Shown here piece by piece: positions 15,709 through 24,798 of a stretch of DNA of 32,248 nucleotides. This DNA comes from CAYUYM01 sp964449305 (GTDB lineage Bacteria; Bacteroidota; Ignavibacteria; SZUA-365; CAYQST01). The notes under the pieces were generated by a model, which ran no database searches, was not told the DNA's origin, and worked only from the letters and a program-made list of their open reading frames with translations. The position numbers and the translations under genes were made by a program. The DNA lies in assembly GCA_964449305.1 (NCBI GenBank), contig CAYUYM010000016.1, positions 1 through 32,248 of the forward strand, in the 5' to 3' direction. Each line of letters starts with the position of its first letter. Within the stretch, counting starts at the first letter, position 1.

Positions 15709-18534
15709 ATGACGCAGAAACCCCGGATCCTCATCGTCGATGACGACGAAATGCTGCTGTTCGCAACCGTGCGGGCATTCCGGATGTCGGGCTATCAGGT
15801 GCAGGAGGCGCGTGACGGCCAGACGGCACTTGCCGGGTGCATCGAGTTCAAGCCGGATCTCATCCTGATGGATGTGCTGCTCCCGGACATGAGCGGGCTC
15901 GATCTTTGCCAGCATGTCAAATCCATCCCGGAGTTGAGGCACACCATCGTGCTGCTGATCTCCGGGCATGCGACCACGTCGGACTACCAGATCGACGGTC
16001 TGTCCAAGGGCGCCGATGGCTACCTGATCAAGCCCATCTCCAACAAGGAGCTTCTCGCCCGCGTTGATGCGTATCTCCGCATCAAGAGCGCGGAGGATTC
16101 CTTCCGTGCAATGGACATGCGGCGCGAGGAGCTGGAGAAGATCATCAACGCCAGCCGCACCGTGGTGGTGGTGTATCGTCACGAGGACAGCTGGCCGGTG
16201 GAGTTTGTCTCCGACGGGATCTCGCAGTTCGGCTATGCTCCGGCGGATTTTTATTCCGGGCGCCTCGGGTACTGCGACATGATCCACCGTATGGATGTGG
16301 AACGTGTGAGGGAGCAGGTCCGCAGCGCGGTGGCAGAGGGCCGGGACGAACTGACAAACGAATATCGCATCACCGACCAGGACGGTGTAGGGCGCTGGGT
16401 GGATGTCCGCACTCATCTGCGGCGCGACACCGCCGGCAATGTGATCGACATCCAGGCCATCCTCTTCGACGTGACGGAAAAGAAGCTTGCCGATCAGGCC
16501 CGCATGGAATCGGAGCGGAGGCTTCGGGACATCTTCGAGAACGCACGCTTCATCGCCATCATGCTCGACACACAGGGGCGTGTCACCTTCATGAACGACT
16601 ATTGTGCAGAACTCACCGGCTGGTCGCGGCAGGAGATGATCGGGCAGAACTGGTTTGAGCGTTGCCTCCCGGAGGATGTGCGCGGTGCGGTGCAGGTCAC
16701 CTTCCAGGACCTGCTGCAGGGTCAGGAACATGCCCCCTTCTATGAGAACGAAATCCTTGATGCATCCGGATACCGCCGCTGGGTGCGCTGGAGCAACATC
16801 ATTCTGCGTGAGGGCAGCGATTCCGTGGTCGGGACGGCCAGCCTTGGCGAGGACATCAGCGAGCGCAAGGAGGCCGAACAGCTCAACCATGCTGTCCTGG
16901 AAATCTCCGAGCTTGCCCATTCCTCCTACGGCCTTGATGAACTCTATCGCGCGATCCATGCCATCATCTCGCAGTTGATGCCTGCGCGCAACATCTACAT
17001 CGCGCTCTTTGACGAGCAGAGCGACATGCTGTCCTTCCCCTACTTTGTCGATGAGTTCGACGAACAGCCCGAGCCATACAAGATGGACCGCGGCCTCACC
17101 GCCTATGTGCTTCGGAGCGGGGAGTCCCTCCTCACCGATCCCGCCATACTCGAGCGTCTGGCCCGGCAGGGCGAGATTGATCTCATCGGCACGCTGTCCT
17201 TCAACTGGCTCGGCATCCCGCTGAAAACGAAGGACAGCACCATCGGCGTGCTTGCGGTTCAATCATATTCCACGGTCATCCAGTACACTGAGCGGCATCG
17301 GGACATCCTGTTCTTCGTTTCGGAGCAGATCGCCACAGCCATCGAAAGCAAGCGCAGGGAGGAGGAGCTCCGCGAGGCAAAGGAGAAGGCGGTGGAATCG
17401 AGCCGCATCAAATCCACCCTGCTCGCCAACATCAGCCATGAATTCCGGACACCGATGAACGGCATTCTCGGTTTCGCGGAGTTGCTGAAGATGGAACTGG
17501 AATCCCCCGAACACCAGCAGATGGCGGATGTGATTCTCTCCTCCGGCAGGCGCCTGCTCGACACGCTCGAGACCATCCTCACTCTGTCCATCGTCGAATC
17601 CGATCGCGCCAGGGTCCAGCCGCAGCTTTCCGATCTCGCGAAGGAGGCATTGCTGGTTGTGGAAACACTCCGTGTCGATGCAGAGGCGAAGGGCCTCGCG
17701 GTGGATGTGGAACGGTTGCTGCCTGTGCACGCCACGGTGGACCGCACGCTGTTCACGAACATCATTCGTCAACTCATGCTCAATGCCATCAAATTCACGC
17801 TCACCGGCGGCATCACCGTCGAGTCCGCACTCGGGGACGGCCCCGGGGGGGCGATGGCGGTGATCAAGGTGCGCGATACGGGCATCGGCATTTCCGAGGA
17901 GCATCACGAGATGATCTTCAAGGAGTTCCGTCAGGTGTCCGAGGGATATGGCCGCAGCTACGAGGGCATCGGCCTGGGTCTGACGCTCTGCCGCAAGATG
18001 ACGGAAATGATGGGCGGGCACATCTCCTTCGAATCGGCCCAGGGAACGGGGTCCACATTCATGGTCGCCTTTCCCGCAGTGATCGAATCCAGGGAGGAGG
18101 AGGAGGGGGAGGCCGAGGCGGCACCTCCCCAGGATGAACGCCCGAAGGAGCCCCACGACCTTCCAGCCGTCCTTGCCGTGGAGGACAACGAGGTCAACCG
18201 CGACCTCATAAACATCTACCTTCGATCCTGCTGCCGTGTCCAGTTGGTGCCGGATGCCGAGACCGCCCTCGTGCTGGCGGCACGGGAGCATTTCGATGTG
18301 GTGCTCATGGACATCAACCTGGGGCCCGGCATGGACGGGCTCACCGCGGCGAAGCTTCTGCGCACCACCCCCGGCCATGCCGACACCCCCATCGTCGCCC
18401 TCACAGGGTACGCCGCCGCCTCCGATCGCGAGCAGATGCTCGCCGGTGGCTGTTCCCACTATCTTGCCAAGCCCTTCGACAGGCGGACGCTTCTCGCCCT
18501 GCTCCAGGACATCCTCCAGAGACGTCTTCCCTGA
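15709..18534 (+). CDS. Hybrid histidine kinase: REC-PAS-PAS-GAF-HisKA-HATPase-REC
   Basis: A 941-residue cytoplasmic multi-sensor kinase. Order: N-terminal receiver (5-122; D11-D12, phospho-acceptor D55, K108), PAS (about 145-258, ending DVTEKK), PAS (about 272-388, ending DISERKEAE), GAF (about 400-545), HisKA with H577 in NISHEFRTPMNGI, HATPase with N692 (LMLNAIKFT), DTGIGI at 723-728 and GIGLGL at 753-758, an acidic linker (793-812), and a C-terminal receiver (819-940; E825-D826, D868, K921). All phosphorelay residues are present. The ATG at 15709 lies directly before the REC fold; upstream in-frame sequence overlaps the previous gene in another frame. The N-terminal REC can accept phosphate from another kinase in the cluster, making this a likely integration node. 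No HPt domain is seen. Confidence 0.94.
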   Translation: MTQKPRILIVDDDEMLLFATVRAFRMSGYQVQEARDGQTALAGCIEFKPDLILMDVLLPDMSGLDLCQHVKSIPELRHTIVLLISGHATTSDYQIDGLSKGADGYLIKPISNKELLARVDAYLRIKSAEDSFRAMDMRREELEKIINASRTVVVVYRHEDSWPVEFVSDGISQFGYAPADFYSGRLGYCDMIHRMDVERVREQVRSAVAEGRDELTNEYRITDQDGVGRWVDVRTHLRRDTAGNVIDIQAILFDVTEKKLADQARMESERRLRDIFENARFIAIMLDTQGRVTFMNDYCAELTGWSRQEMIGQNWFERCLPEDVRGAVQVTFQDLLQGQEHAPFYENEILDASGYRRWVRWSNIILREGSDSVVGTASLGEDISERKEAEQLNHAVLEISELAHSSYGLDELYRAIHAIISQLMPARNIYIALFDEQSDMLSFPYFVDEFDEQPEPYKMDRGLTAYVLRSGESLLTDPAILERLARQGEIDLIGTLSFNWLGIPLKTKDSTIGVLAVQSYSTVIQYTERHRDILFFVSEQIATAIESKRREEELREAKEKAVESSRIKSTLLANISHEFRTPMNGILGFAELLKMELESPEHQQMADVILSSGRRLLDTLETILTLSIVESDRARVQPQLSDLAKEALLVVETLRVDAEAKGLAVDVERLLPVHATVDRTLFTNIIRQLMLNAIKFTLTGGITVESALGDGPGGAMAVIKVRDTGIGISEEHHEMIFKEFRQVSEGYGRSYEGIGLGLTLCRKMTEMMGGHISFESAQGTGSTFMVAFPAVIESREEEEGEAEAAPPQDERPKEPHDLPAVLAVEDNEVNRDLINIYLRSCCRVQLVPDAETALVLAAREHFDVVLMDINLGPGMDGLTAAKLLRTTPGHADTPIVALTGYAAASDREQMLAGGCSHYLAKPFDRRTLLALLQDILQRRLP

Positions 18535-18554
18535 CATCCGCGCACCCATCCCAT

Positions 18555-19880
18555 ATGACCGATCACCCCTCCCCGCCCACTCAACCACCCATGGATTCGA
18601 TGGAGAACATGCAGCGGCTCCTGCACGCGCTCGAGCAATCGGAGCGCGCCGCGCGCCGTGCCGCTGAGGACGTGCAGCGCAGGCTCGCTGCCGCCGAAGC
18701 CGAAAACCATGCCCTGAGGCTCATCGCCCAGAACATCAGCGACGTGCTCTGGAACCTCGACACCTCGCTTCGCCTCACCCACGTCACGCCGTCCATCACC
18801 AGATTCCTCGGCTACACCGTCGAGGAGATGCTCGCGCTCGACCTGTCGGACTACATGCCGAAGGAGTCCATGGCCGTCGTCGAGCGGATGTATCACGAGT
18901 TTCTGGACGATCCCGACAGCACCATCCCCGGTGCCCGATCCGATTACGACACACTCGAGCTCGCGCAGATCCACAAGGATGGGACCCTCCGCTGGGCCGA
19001 CATCCGCCTTGCCGTGATACGCGACGCCCAGGGCGCGGTGACCGGCGTGCAGGGCGTGACGCGTGACATCACCGAGCGCAAGAAGGCGGAGCTCCGGCTC
19101 AGGGAGTATTCCGACGAACTCCGCGATCTCAACGCTGCGAAGGACCGCTTCTTCTCCATCATCGCGCACGACCTGAAGAGCCCCTTTTCGGCCATCATGG
19201 GCTTCACCGACATCCTCCACAAGGACTACGAGAACTACTCCGATCCCGAACGCCGGAACTTCATCAGCAATGTCTACAAGGCGTCGGAGAACGCCTTCCG
19301 CCTTGTCGAGAACCTGCTCGAATGGTCGCGCACACAGACGAACACGATGGATTTCCAACCCGCCATGGTCGATCTCTCCATCATCGCGAACGAGGCCATC
19401 ATGTCCATCAAGGCCCAGGCGGAGGCAAAGTCCATCCACCTCTACACGGGCATCAACTACGGCACGCTGGCCTTCGCCGACACGAACATGCTGAAGACCG
19501 TGTTCCGCAACCTCCTCTCCAACGCCGTCAAGTTCACCATGCCCGGGGGGTCGGTCCGCGTCTCGTCGGAGGACATCCAGGAATCCGTGGTGCGCGACAC
19601 TCGTGCCCTGCCGGGCTCCGCCCCGCTGAAGGCCGTGCGTCCCATGGTCCGCGTCTCCGTGCGGGACACGGGTGTGGGGCTCCGGGAGGATCAGGTCGTG
19701 AAGCTCTTCCGCATCGATCAGAAGGTGCTCACCGCCGGCACGAACAACGAGAAGGGCACGGGGCTGGGGCTGCTGCTGTGCAAGGAGCTCATCGAGAAGC
19801 AGGGGGGGCGGATGGCGGTCACCTCCGAGGTGGGCCGGGGCAGCACGTTCAGCTTCACACTTCCCATCTATGAGGAGTGA
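18555..19880 (+). CDS. PAS sensor histidine kinase
   Basis: A 441-residue soluble kinase. An N-terminal coiled coil (about 16-52) leads into a PAS domain (about 54-174; LRLIAQNISDVLW start, VTRDITERKKAE end), HisKA with H205 in FFSIIAHDLKSPFSAIMGF, and a HATPase domain with the N-box NLLSNAVKFTMPGG, DTGVGL and GTGLGLLLCKELIEKQGG motifs. An insert between N-box and G1 box (around SSEDIQESVVRDTRALPG) makes the ATP-binding region slightly longer than usual. It follows the hybrid kinase after 20 bp and ends the sensory cluster. Its phosphorylation partner may be one of the hybrid's REC domains. Confidence 0.92.
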   Translation: MTDHPSPPTQPPMDSMENMQRLLHALEQSERAARRAAEDVQRRLAAAEAENHALRLIAQNISDVLWNLDTSLRLTHVTPSITRFLGYTVEEMLALDLSDYMPKESMAVVERMYHEFLDDPDSTIPGARSDYDTLELAQIHKDGTLRWADIRLAVIRDAQGAVTGVQGVTRDITERKKAELRLREYSDELRDLNAAKDRFFSIIAHDLKSPFSAIMGFTDILHKDYENYSDPERRNFISNVYKASENAFRLVENLLEWSRTQTNTMDFQPAMVDLSIIANEAIMSIKAQAEAKSIHLYTGINYGTLAFADTNMLKTVFRNLLSNAVKFTMPGGSVRVSSEDIQESVVRDTRALPGSAPLKAVRPMVRVSVRDTGVGLREDQVVKLFRIDQKVLTAGTNNEKGTGLGLLLCKELIEKQGGRMAVTSEVGRGSTFSFTLPIYEE

Positions 19881-19973
19881 CGCCGCCTGCATCGCGGCGA
19901 CTGCTCGGCGCCCATCCATGCCCGAGTCTCCTCGCGATCATCGCGGTCTCTCACCCGCCCCCGCCCTGCGATC

Positions 19974-21140
19974 ATGACACTGCTCCATATCGCGTTTCAC
20001 ACCATCGAGGGGCTGCCTCCGTTGCGCAACGAGCTGATCATGGCTTCGCACCGTGGCGACACGAGCATCGCGGTCGTGCTTCCTCCCGAGGGTGTCCGTG
20101 CCTGGGAACCCGCACCGCATGTGAAGGTGCAGCCCGTGCTCATCGCCCTGCGGCGCCTCAGCACGCGGCAGGTGCCGCTGCTGAAGCTCCTCCGCTTCCT
20201 TGAGTACATGCTGCGCGTCTTCGCCGCCGTGCTCCGGCATCGTGCCGACGTGGTGGTGGCGCATGACGCGGCCGCGCTGCTGCCCGCCTGGTTCGCGGCC
20301 CGGCTTGTCGGCCGACCCATCCTCTACCATGCGCACGAACTCTGGTCCGATGCCGGCGGTGGCACCGCCCCATGGCCCGCCCTCTGGAGGCGCGTGGAGC
20401 GCTTCCTCTGCCCGCGCGTCGATGCAATGATCGCACCGGAGGAGAACCGCGCCCGCATCTACGCCGAGGAGTTCGGCGCACGCACGCCGCCCGTCGTGGT
20501 GCGCAACTGCCCGATGGACCGGCCCCGCGTGGAGTCGGACGACCTGCGCCGGCTGCTGGCCGCACGCGGCATCGCCTCAGGCTGCATCGTCCTGTACCAG
20601 GGACTGCTCGACCCCAGCCGCTGCCTCATGGAACTGGTGGACGCCATGGCGCTGACCGGCGGCGATGCCACGCTCGTCCTGCTGGGACGCGGCGACCCGG
20701 ACCACGAGCAGCAGCTCCACGCCCGCATCAACGAACCCGGTCTGCGCTCGCGTGTGGTTCTGCTGCCCTCGGTGCCGTACGAGGAGCTGCACGCGATCAC
20801 CTGTTCCGCCGACATCGGTGTGCTGCTCTACCGCAACGATTCACGCAACAACTACTACTGCGCACCCAACAAGCTCTACGAATACATGCAGGCCGGATTG
20901 TCGCTGCTCGCCAGCGATTTCCCGGGGCTCCGCCAGGTCATCGACACCCACAGTCTCGGTGCCTGTGCCGATCCCGCCGATCCCCGCGCCATCGCCGCGG
21001 CCATCGACCGCCTTACCGACGAGATCCGTGACGGGGATGCCGAAGCACGCCGCGCACGCATCTCCGCCATCGCCCGGCAGCACTTCCGCTGGGAGGCGGA
21101 GTATGAGAAGATCGAACGTGTGTACGAGGGGTGCGTATAG
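19974..21140 (+). CDS. Glycosyltransferase family 4 protein
   Basis: A 388-residue GT-B fold glycosyltransferase. The N-terminal half carries DVVVAHDAAALLPAW (92-106) and the acceptor-side YHAHELWSD (118-126). The C-terminal donor-binding half has VLYQGLL (206-212), LVLLGRGD, and the family phrase PNKLYEYMQAGLSLLASDF (298-316) where the EYMQAG replaces the usual E-A-M-A. Such enzymes build surface polysaccharides or glycolipids; donor and acceptor are not readable. It stands alone 93 bp behind the last kinase and is convergent with the LCP gene, another envelope function. Confidence 0.9.
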   Translation: MTLLHIAFHTIEGLPPLRNELIMASHRGDTSIAVVLPPEGVRAWEPAPHVKVQPVLIALRRLSTRQVPLLKLLRFLEYMLRVFAAVLRHRADVVVAHDAAALLPAWFAARLVGRPILYHAHELWSDAGGGTAPWPALWRRVERFLCPRVDAMIAPEENRARIYAEEFGARTPPVVVRNCPMDRPRVESDDLRRLLAARGIASGCIVLYQGLLDPSRCLMELVDAMALTGGDATLVLLGRGDPDHEQQLHARINEPGLRSRVVLLPSVPYEELHAITCSADIGVLLYRNDSRNNYYCAPNKLYEYMQAGLSLLASDFPGLRQVIDTHSLGACADPADPRAIAAAIDRLTDEIRDGDAEARRARISAIARQHFRWEAEYEKIERVYEGCV

Positions 21141-21195
21141 CGGCGTTGCGTACTGCGCTGCGTGCAGCAGGGGCGCGGCACGAAGACACAGACAC

Positions 21196-21212
21196 GGGGC
21201 GTTGAACGCCCT
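21196..21212. terminator. Possible bidirectional hairpin between convergent genes
   Basis: GGGCG (21197-21201) and CGCCC (21207-21211) form a 5-bp stem around TTGAA, extendable by a G-T wobble pair. It lies between the ends of the glycosyltransferase and LCP genes. No clear T-run follows on either strand, so this is weak. Confidence 0.3.
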
Positions 21213-22646
21213 TCATCGTCCAAGCATCAGATCCTCGGCTGCGCGGAGATCGTGAAGGCGCTGGATTTCGGTGGTGTCGCCCTTCTTCTGGTTGGCGCGG
21301 ATCAGGAGGTCGATCGCCTCGTCGCGGAGCTGGCGGCGGAGTGCCTTGTCGCTGATCTGCAGCCAGATGTGCTGGTTGACGATGAGCTTGAGGCGGCGGA
21401 TCACCTTGTCGGGCCGGGCCGTGTCGGCGCGGGCCAGGCGGATCTGCTCGCGGAGCCGCGGCGCGATGTCCTGCCCCACAGCCTTCTGATCACCCACAAG
21501 GCGGTCGGACACGCGCGACGTGCGGGCAACATTGGCGGAGTCGGGCAGCAGATCGAGCAGGTTCATCTTGTACCGTGGGAGCATGCGGACGCGTACCGCG
21601 TCGGAGCGATGCTGCGGGAAGCCGCGCTGCTGGAGGGCGTAGACAAAGCCGCGGCAGAAGTCCTTCGAGAGGTTCGTGTTCACGAAGCGCAGTCCCGCGG
21701 AAAGCAGAAGATCGCCGGTGGAGCCGGTGAGCAGCGAGAACTTGTCGATGAGTGACTGCCGCAGGAACACGCTCTGGTTGTGCGAACGCTGATAGTCGCC
21801 GGTGCGGAAGGCCTTGCGTGAGCGCAGGAAGCGCAGCGTCCCCTTGGGATCCTTGTAGCCGAGCAGCTCGAGGATGCCGAGCGCCTGCGAAAGACCGACC
21901 TCCACGTAGTAGCGGATGGGCTTCCGTCTCGTGAGTTCCTCCACCGCAGTGAGGAAGCGCTCGATGCCCTTGCCCCGAGCATGCGAGATGATGTTGGATG
22001 AGGTCGTGTCCGGAAACCCGCAGTCGTAGTACGAGCCGCGCGGGATGGACATGATGTCGACAATGCCGGAATCCGGGTTGATGGTGAAAAGGTGGATGGC
22101 ATCAGCTCGGGCGCCGGACGTCCCCATGCGCGCATCCACGCCGAAGAGCAGGATGTTGACCACCTTTCCCCCCACGGCCGGTGCGCTGGTGAGGCCCTTG
22201 AGCTCGCGGACCAGGGCGGGATCGCTCTCCGCTCTGCCGGGGGCCGACGTGGTGTCGCCGCCGAGGCGCTGATGCACATGCTTTTCCGCCTGCTCGATCG
22301 CTGACTGCCCCGTGGTGTCGTTCTCCACGGCCTCACTCGTCACCTGCTCCGAGGACTTCTGCAGATCGTCCTCGTTGATCGCGTAGTAGATGGGGTCGGC
22401 GCCGAGCTTGAACAGATCGATCGCGCCCCAGGCGAGCACCATGGGCGAGGGGAGGGCCGGGACGATGAGATGCACCACCGTCCAGATGAGAAGTGTCAGG
22501 AAGGTGTACTTCAGACCTCTGCGAAACCAGTGCCGGCGTGGTGCCTCCGTTGTCGGTGGGGCGTTGTCGGTGGGAGTACCGGTTGCGGGTGAGGGATTGG
22601 GATCATTCGCGTTCGGCTGATCCTGATCGTCGGTGGTGTGTGACAT
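21213..22646 (-). CDS. LytR-CpsA-Psr (LCP) family protein
   Basis: A 477-residue membrane-anchored protein. A Pro/Thr-rich cytoplasmic tail (1-38) leads to one transmembrane segment (about 47-65), a linker, and an LCP domain from about 162. The core motif is visible as VNILLFGVDAR (163-173) then ARADAIHLFTIN (179-190) and DIMSIPRGSYYD (197-208), including D171, R173, R180, D182 and R203, which in the family bind Mg and the pyrophosphate of polyprenyl-linked glycans. LCP enzymes attach glycopolymers to the cell wall in Gram-positives; in this group the acceptor is unknown. The C-terminal about 150 residues are charged and unassigned. It is followed by the glycosyltransferase in convergent orientation. 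Confidence 0.87.
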   Translation of the reverse strand: MSHTTDDQDQPNANDPNPSPATGTPTDNAPPTTEAPRRHWFRRGLKYTFLTLLIWTVVHLIVPALPSPMVLAWGAIDLFKLGADPIYYAINEDDLQKSSEQVTSEAVENDTTGQSAIEQAEKHVHQRLGGDTTSAPGRAESDPALVRELKGLTSAPAVGGKVVNILLFGVDARMGTSGARADAIHLFTINPDSGIVDIMSIPRGSYYDCGFPDTTSSNIISHARGKGIERFLTAVEELTRRKPIRYYVEVGLSQALGILELLGYKDPKGTLRFLRSRKAFRTGDYQRSHNQSVFLRQSLIDKFSLLTGSTGDLLLSAGLRFVNTNLSKDFCRGFVYALQQRGFPQHRSDAVRVRMLPRYKMNLLDLLPDSANVARTSRVSDRLVGDQKAVGQDIAPRLREQIRLARADTARPDKVIRRLKLIVNQHIWLQISDKALRRQLRDEAIDLLIRANQKKGDTTEIQRLHDLRAAEDLMLGR

Positions 22647-22759
22647 GATGTCGCTGGTGCTGTCGTTGTATGGAGAGGGCGTGAAACGAAGGTCATGAAA
22701 CGCTGATGCAATATGGCGAAACGGCGATCCCTGTCACAGCAGAGCCGCGACCGCGGGGG

Positions 22760-23440
22760 TCAGTACTCGTAGCGGGTTTCGCAGAACTTCGCCCAGCGCG
22801 CGTTTGCGAAATCGAGGAACTCCTTCGGCCCCTTTGCCAGGACGGGATCGATGGTCTTTCTCCCGCCGGCGATCTTCCGGCCGTTTTCGTACACCGTGGT
22901 CAGGCCCCGGATGGCGTATTTCATCTCGCCCTCCAGCATCAGGAACTTGAGGTCGCTTGGCGAGATGTCCCCCGCACAGCCGAGTGTGTAAAGAAAGGAG
23001 ACCTCGCCGATGCTGTTGGCGTTCAGATCGGTCACCATGACGCTGCCCTCCGTGAAGGCGGCGGACATGTCGAGGACGCAGTCGTAGGTGCCATCCTTGA
23101 TCTCGCGGACCAGCCGGTAGGCTCCATCAGAGCCGGTGAAGAGGAAGCCCTTGAGGAAGGTGCTGCGTGCGTCCATGTCCTCGCTGGTGGTCTCTCTGGT
23201 TTCCGTGGTCAGCAGCAGCCAGTTGTCGCCATGGGCATCCCTCCAGTGGGCGCCATCGGCGATGCTCCCGGAGAAGGCGAGGCCGGCGGGGAGGTGGTCC
23301 CGAGCGAACTCGAGCACGGCGAAGACGGGCGCGGGCGCGGCGGCAGGGGCTTCAGCCTTTGGGGCGTCACCGGTCCTTGAGCCACAGGCGGAGAGGAGGA
23401 AAAGGCAGACAGCGGGAATTGCCAGATGGATGCGTTTCAT
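22760..23440 (-). CDS. Lipoprotein resembling the M949_RS01915 surface-polysaccharide family
   Basis: A 226-residue predicted lipoprotein. ATG at 23440 starts MKRIHLAIPAVCLFLLSAC, with the lipobox LSAC and the acylated cysteine at about residue 19, followed by a short Ala/Pro linker. The mature domain has HGDNWLLLTTET, the acidic VTDLNANSIGEVSFLY and a C-terminal GEMKYAIRG phrase, resembling a Bacteroidota family annotated as M949_RS01915-type; the match is from memory and the function is unproven. Oddly, the same frame is open without a stop to about 24001, and the upstream part reads as the C-terminus of a DUF3298-like protein, so this gene may be joined in frame to a damaged neighbour. Confidence 0.75.
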   Translation of the reverse strand: MKRIHLAIPAVCLFLLSACGSRTGDAPKAEAPAAAPAPVFAVLEFARDHLPAGLAFSGSIADGAHWRDAHGDNWLLLTTETRETTSEDMDARSTFLKGFLFTGSDGAYRLVREIKDGTYDCVLDMSAAFTEGSVMVTDLNANSIGEVSFLYTLGCAGDISPSDLKFLMLEGEMKYAIRGLTTVYENGRKIAGGRKTIDPVLAKGPKEFLDFANARWAKFCETRYEY

Positions 23441-23538
23441 GGAGGGCCTGCGTGGTGAATGGTTTGTTCTTGTTGAATCGACTCCCAAGTGCGGATGACG
23501 GAATCCTCCTCCTCCGCCGCATGGTGTGGGATCACTTC

Positions 23539-24135
23539 TCAGCCGCTGCCAGATGCCGGTCTTGTCGATGCATGTATCCAGCGTGGACCAGGGGACCTCC
23601 AATGCATGCATCTCGAACGAGATCTCCTCGAATGGACCGACATCGAAGACAATGCCCGATGCATTGAACACGAATCTGATTGGCATGTCGTCGAGGGAAG
23701 GCATCTCCCGCTCGCGCAGCTCGGCATGTGCTTCCCGCAGCTCATGGATGATGATGGTGGCGAGTTGCGCCTTCGATGCTTCTGTCCAGATGAACAGATC
23801 CTGCAGCCCCAATTCACGCCCGGTTTCCAGATCGCGATTGTAGGCGTGGTGGAGGAAGGATCCGCCTCCTCGCAGTTGAGCTGGAGACTCAGAAGACCAT
23901 TGCGATTGAAAGCGATGTGATGGGAGCCAGCATCGGCCGACTGGACGTTGTTGCGGATATCCATGTTGAGCGCTTGCAGTGCCTTGTTGGACCGGGCACA
24001 CGTGAATTGTGGGTGGGTGAAGTGCCGCCGTGTGGTGAGTTCCTTCACGGTGACAGTGGGATATTGTTCTGTTGCAGTCGGAACGGACAGGCTGAACAGG
24101 AGAAGCATGCAGACCAGGAGGTGATGCATGTTCAT
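23539..24135 (-). pseudogene. DUF3298/RsiV-like exported protein, frameshifted
   Basis: The start at 24135 (MNMHHLLV) gives a signal peptide and about 85 residues ending in the strand phrase LLSLQLNCEE. The homologous continuation (NRDLETGRELGLQDLFIW, then FVFNASGIVFDVGPFEEISF) is in the other frame, so one base appears to be missing near 23865-23885, in the repetitive GAGGAGGCGG stretch. The latter phrases resemble the DUF3298 C-terminal domain of RsiV-like proteins. The first frame regains a stop at 23539, so a second compensating shift near 23550 would restore a normal gene end. Assembly error is a real alternative to true decay. Without the second shift, translation would run on into the downstream lipoprotein. 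Confidence 0.65.
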
Positions 24136-24166
24136 GGCAATGTGTGAAGGGAATGTGGGAAAGGCC

Positions 24167-24616
24167 TCATTTCCGCCGGTACTCACCCGTGAAGCTCACG
24201 CCCGCCCCGAAATCAGGATGCCGCCCCTCATCCTTCGCCTCCAGGCCGGTCTGCGTGAAGGTGATGGTGAGGCGATAGATGCCGTTGTCGGAGGAGTGCG
24301 TGTGGCGGATGGTGCCGTTGTCGATGGAGGCGATGAAGTCGAGTGTTCCGAAGTGGATGCTTTCCGCACCGTGCGTGCCGCTGTAGGCCTCGCCGGTGAT
24401 GTGCGCCGTGCTGTCGGGAAGGAATGTGACGATGAGGCTCGCCTCGCGATCGTCACCGGTGAACGCGTACGTGCCGGCGACAGCCTTCGCCTCCGTGGCT
24501 GCAGGCGCGGCGTGCGACGCGCTCTGTTCCTGTGGCTGCGGTGAGGGGATCTCCTGCGATCGTCCACAGGAGGCGAGGACGAGGAGAATGGCGGGAAACG
24601 GGGTGAAGTGTTTCAT
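24167..24616 (-). CDS. Small lipoprotein, function unknown
   Basis: A 149-residue predicted lipoprotein. The ATG at 24616 starts a short signal MKHFTPFPAILLVLASCGRS with lipobox LASC and cysteine at residue 17. A Gln/Pro/Ala-rich linker (about 20-48) precedes one small beta-rich domain beginning AGTYAFTGDDREASLIVTF and containing SDNGIYRLTITFTQTGLEA. The pattern (threshold-like strands scoring a quantity against a template) resembles small lipocalin-like 'copper resistance NlpE-type' or META-like folds, but I cannot assign a family. It is one of several minus-strand lipoprotein genes in this region. Confidence 0.75.
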   Translation of the reverse strand: MKHFTPFPAILLVLASCGRSQEIPSPQPQEQSASHAAPAATEAKAVAGTYAFTGDDREASLIVTFLPDSTAHITGEAYSGTHGAESIHFGTLDFIASIDNGTIRHTHSSDNGIYRLTITFTQTGLEAKDEGRHPDFGAGVSFTGEYRRK

Positions 24617-24798
24617 GTGTCGCTCTCTGCTGGTGCGTGCTTTGCCGACGCTGTCACCACAAACTTCCGCATTCCTCCACACGCAGCCAAGAGGGAAGGC
24701 GGAAGTGGTGCTCCGGCCCAGGCAGCCCTGGACGCCGGTGGCTGGGACGACGCCCTCGCGATCCCGGCAGACAGGTCGGCGAGGCGGTGCGTCATGCG

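Noticed and set aside
23167..23667. Arg-rich plus-strand open frame of 166 codons
   Set aside because: It is antisense to the lipoprotein gene with composition typical of a GC-rich shadow frame.
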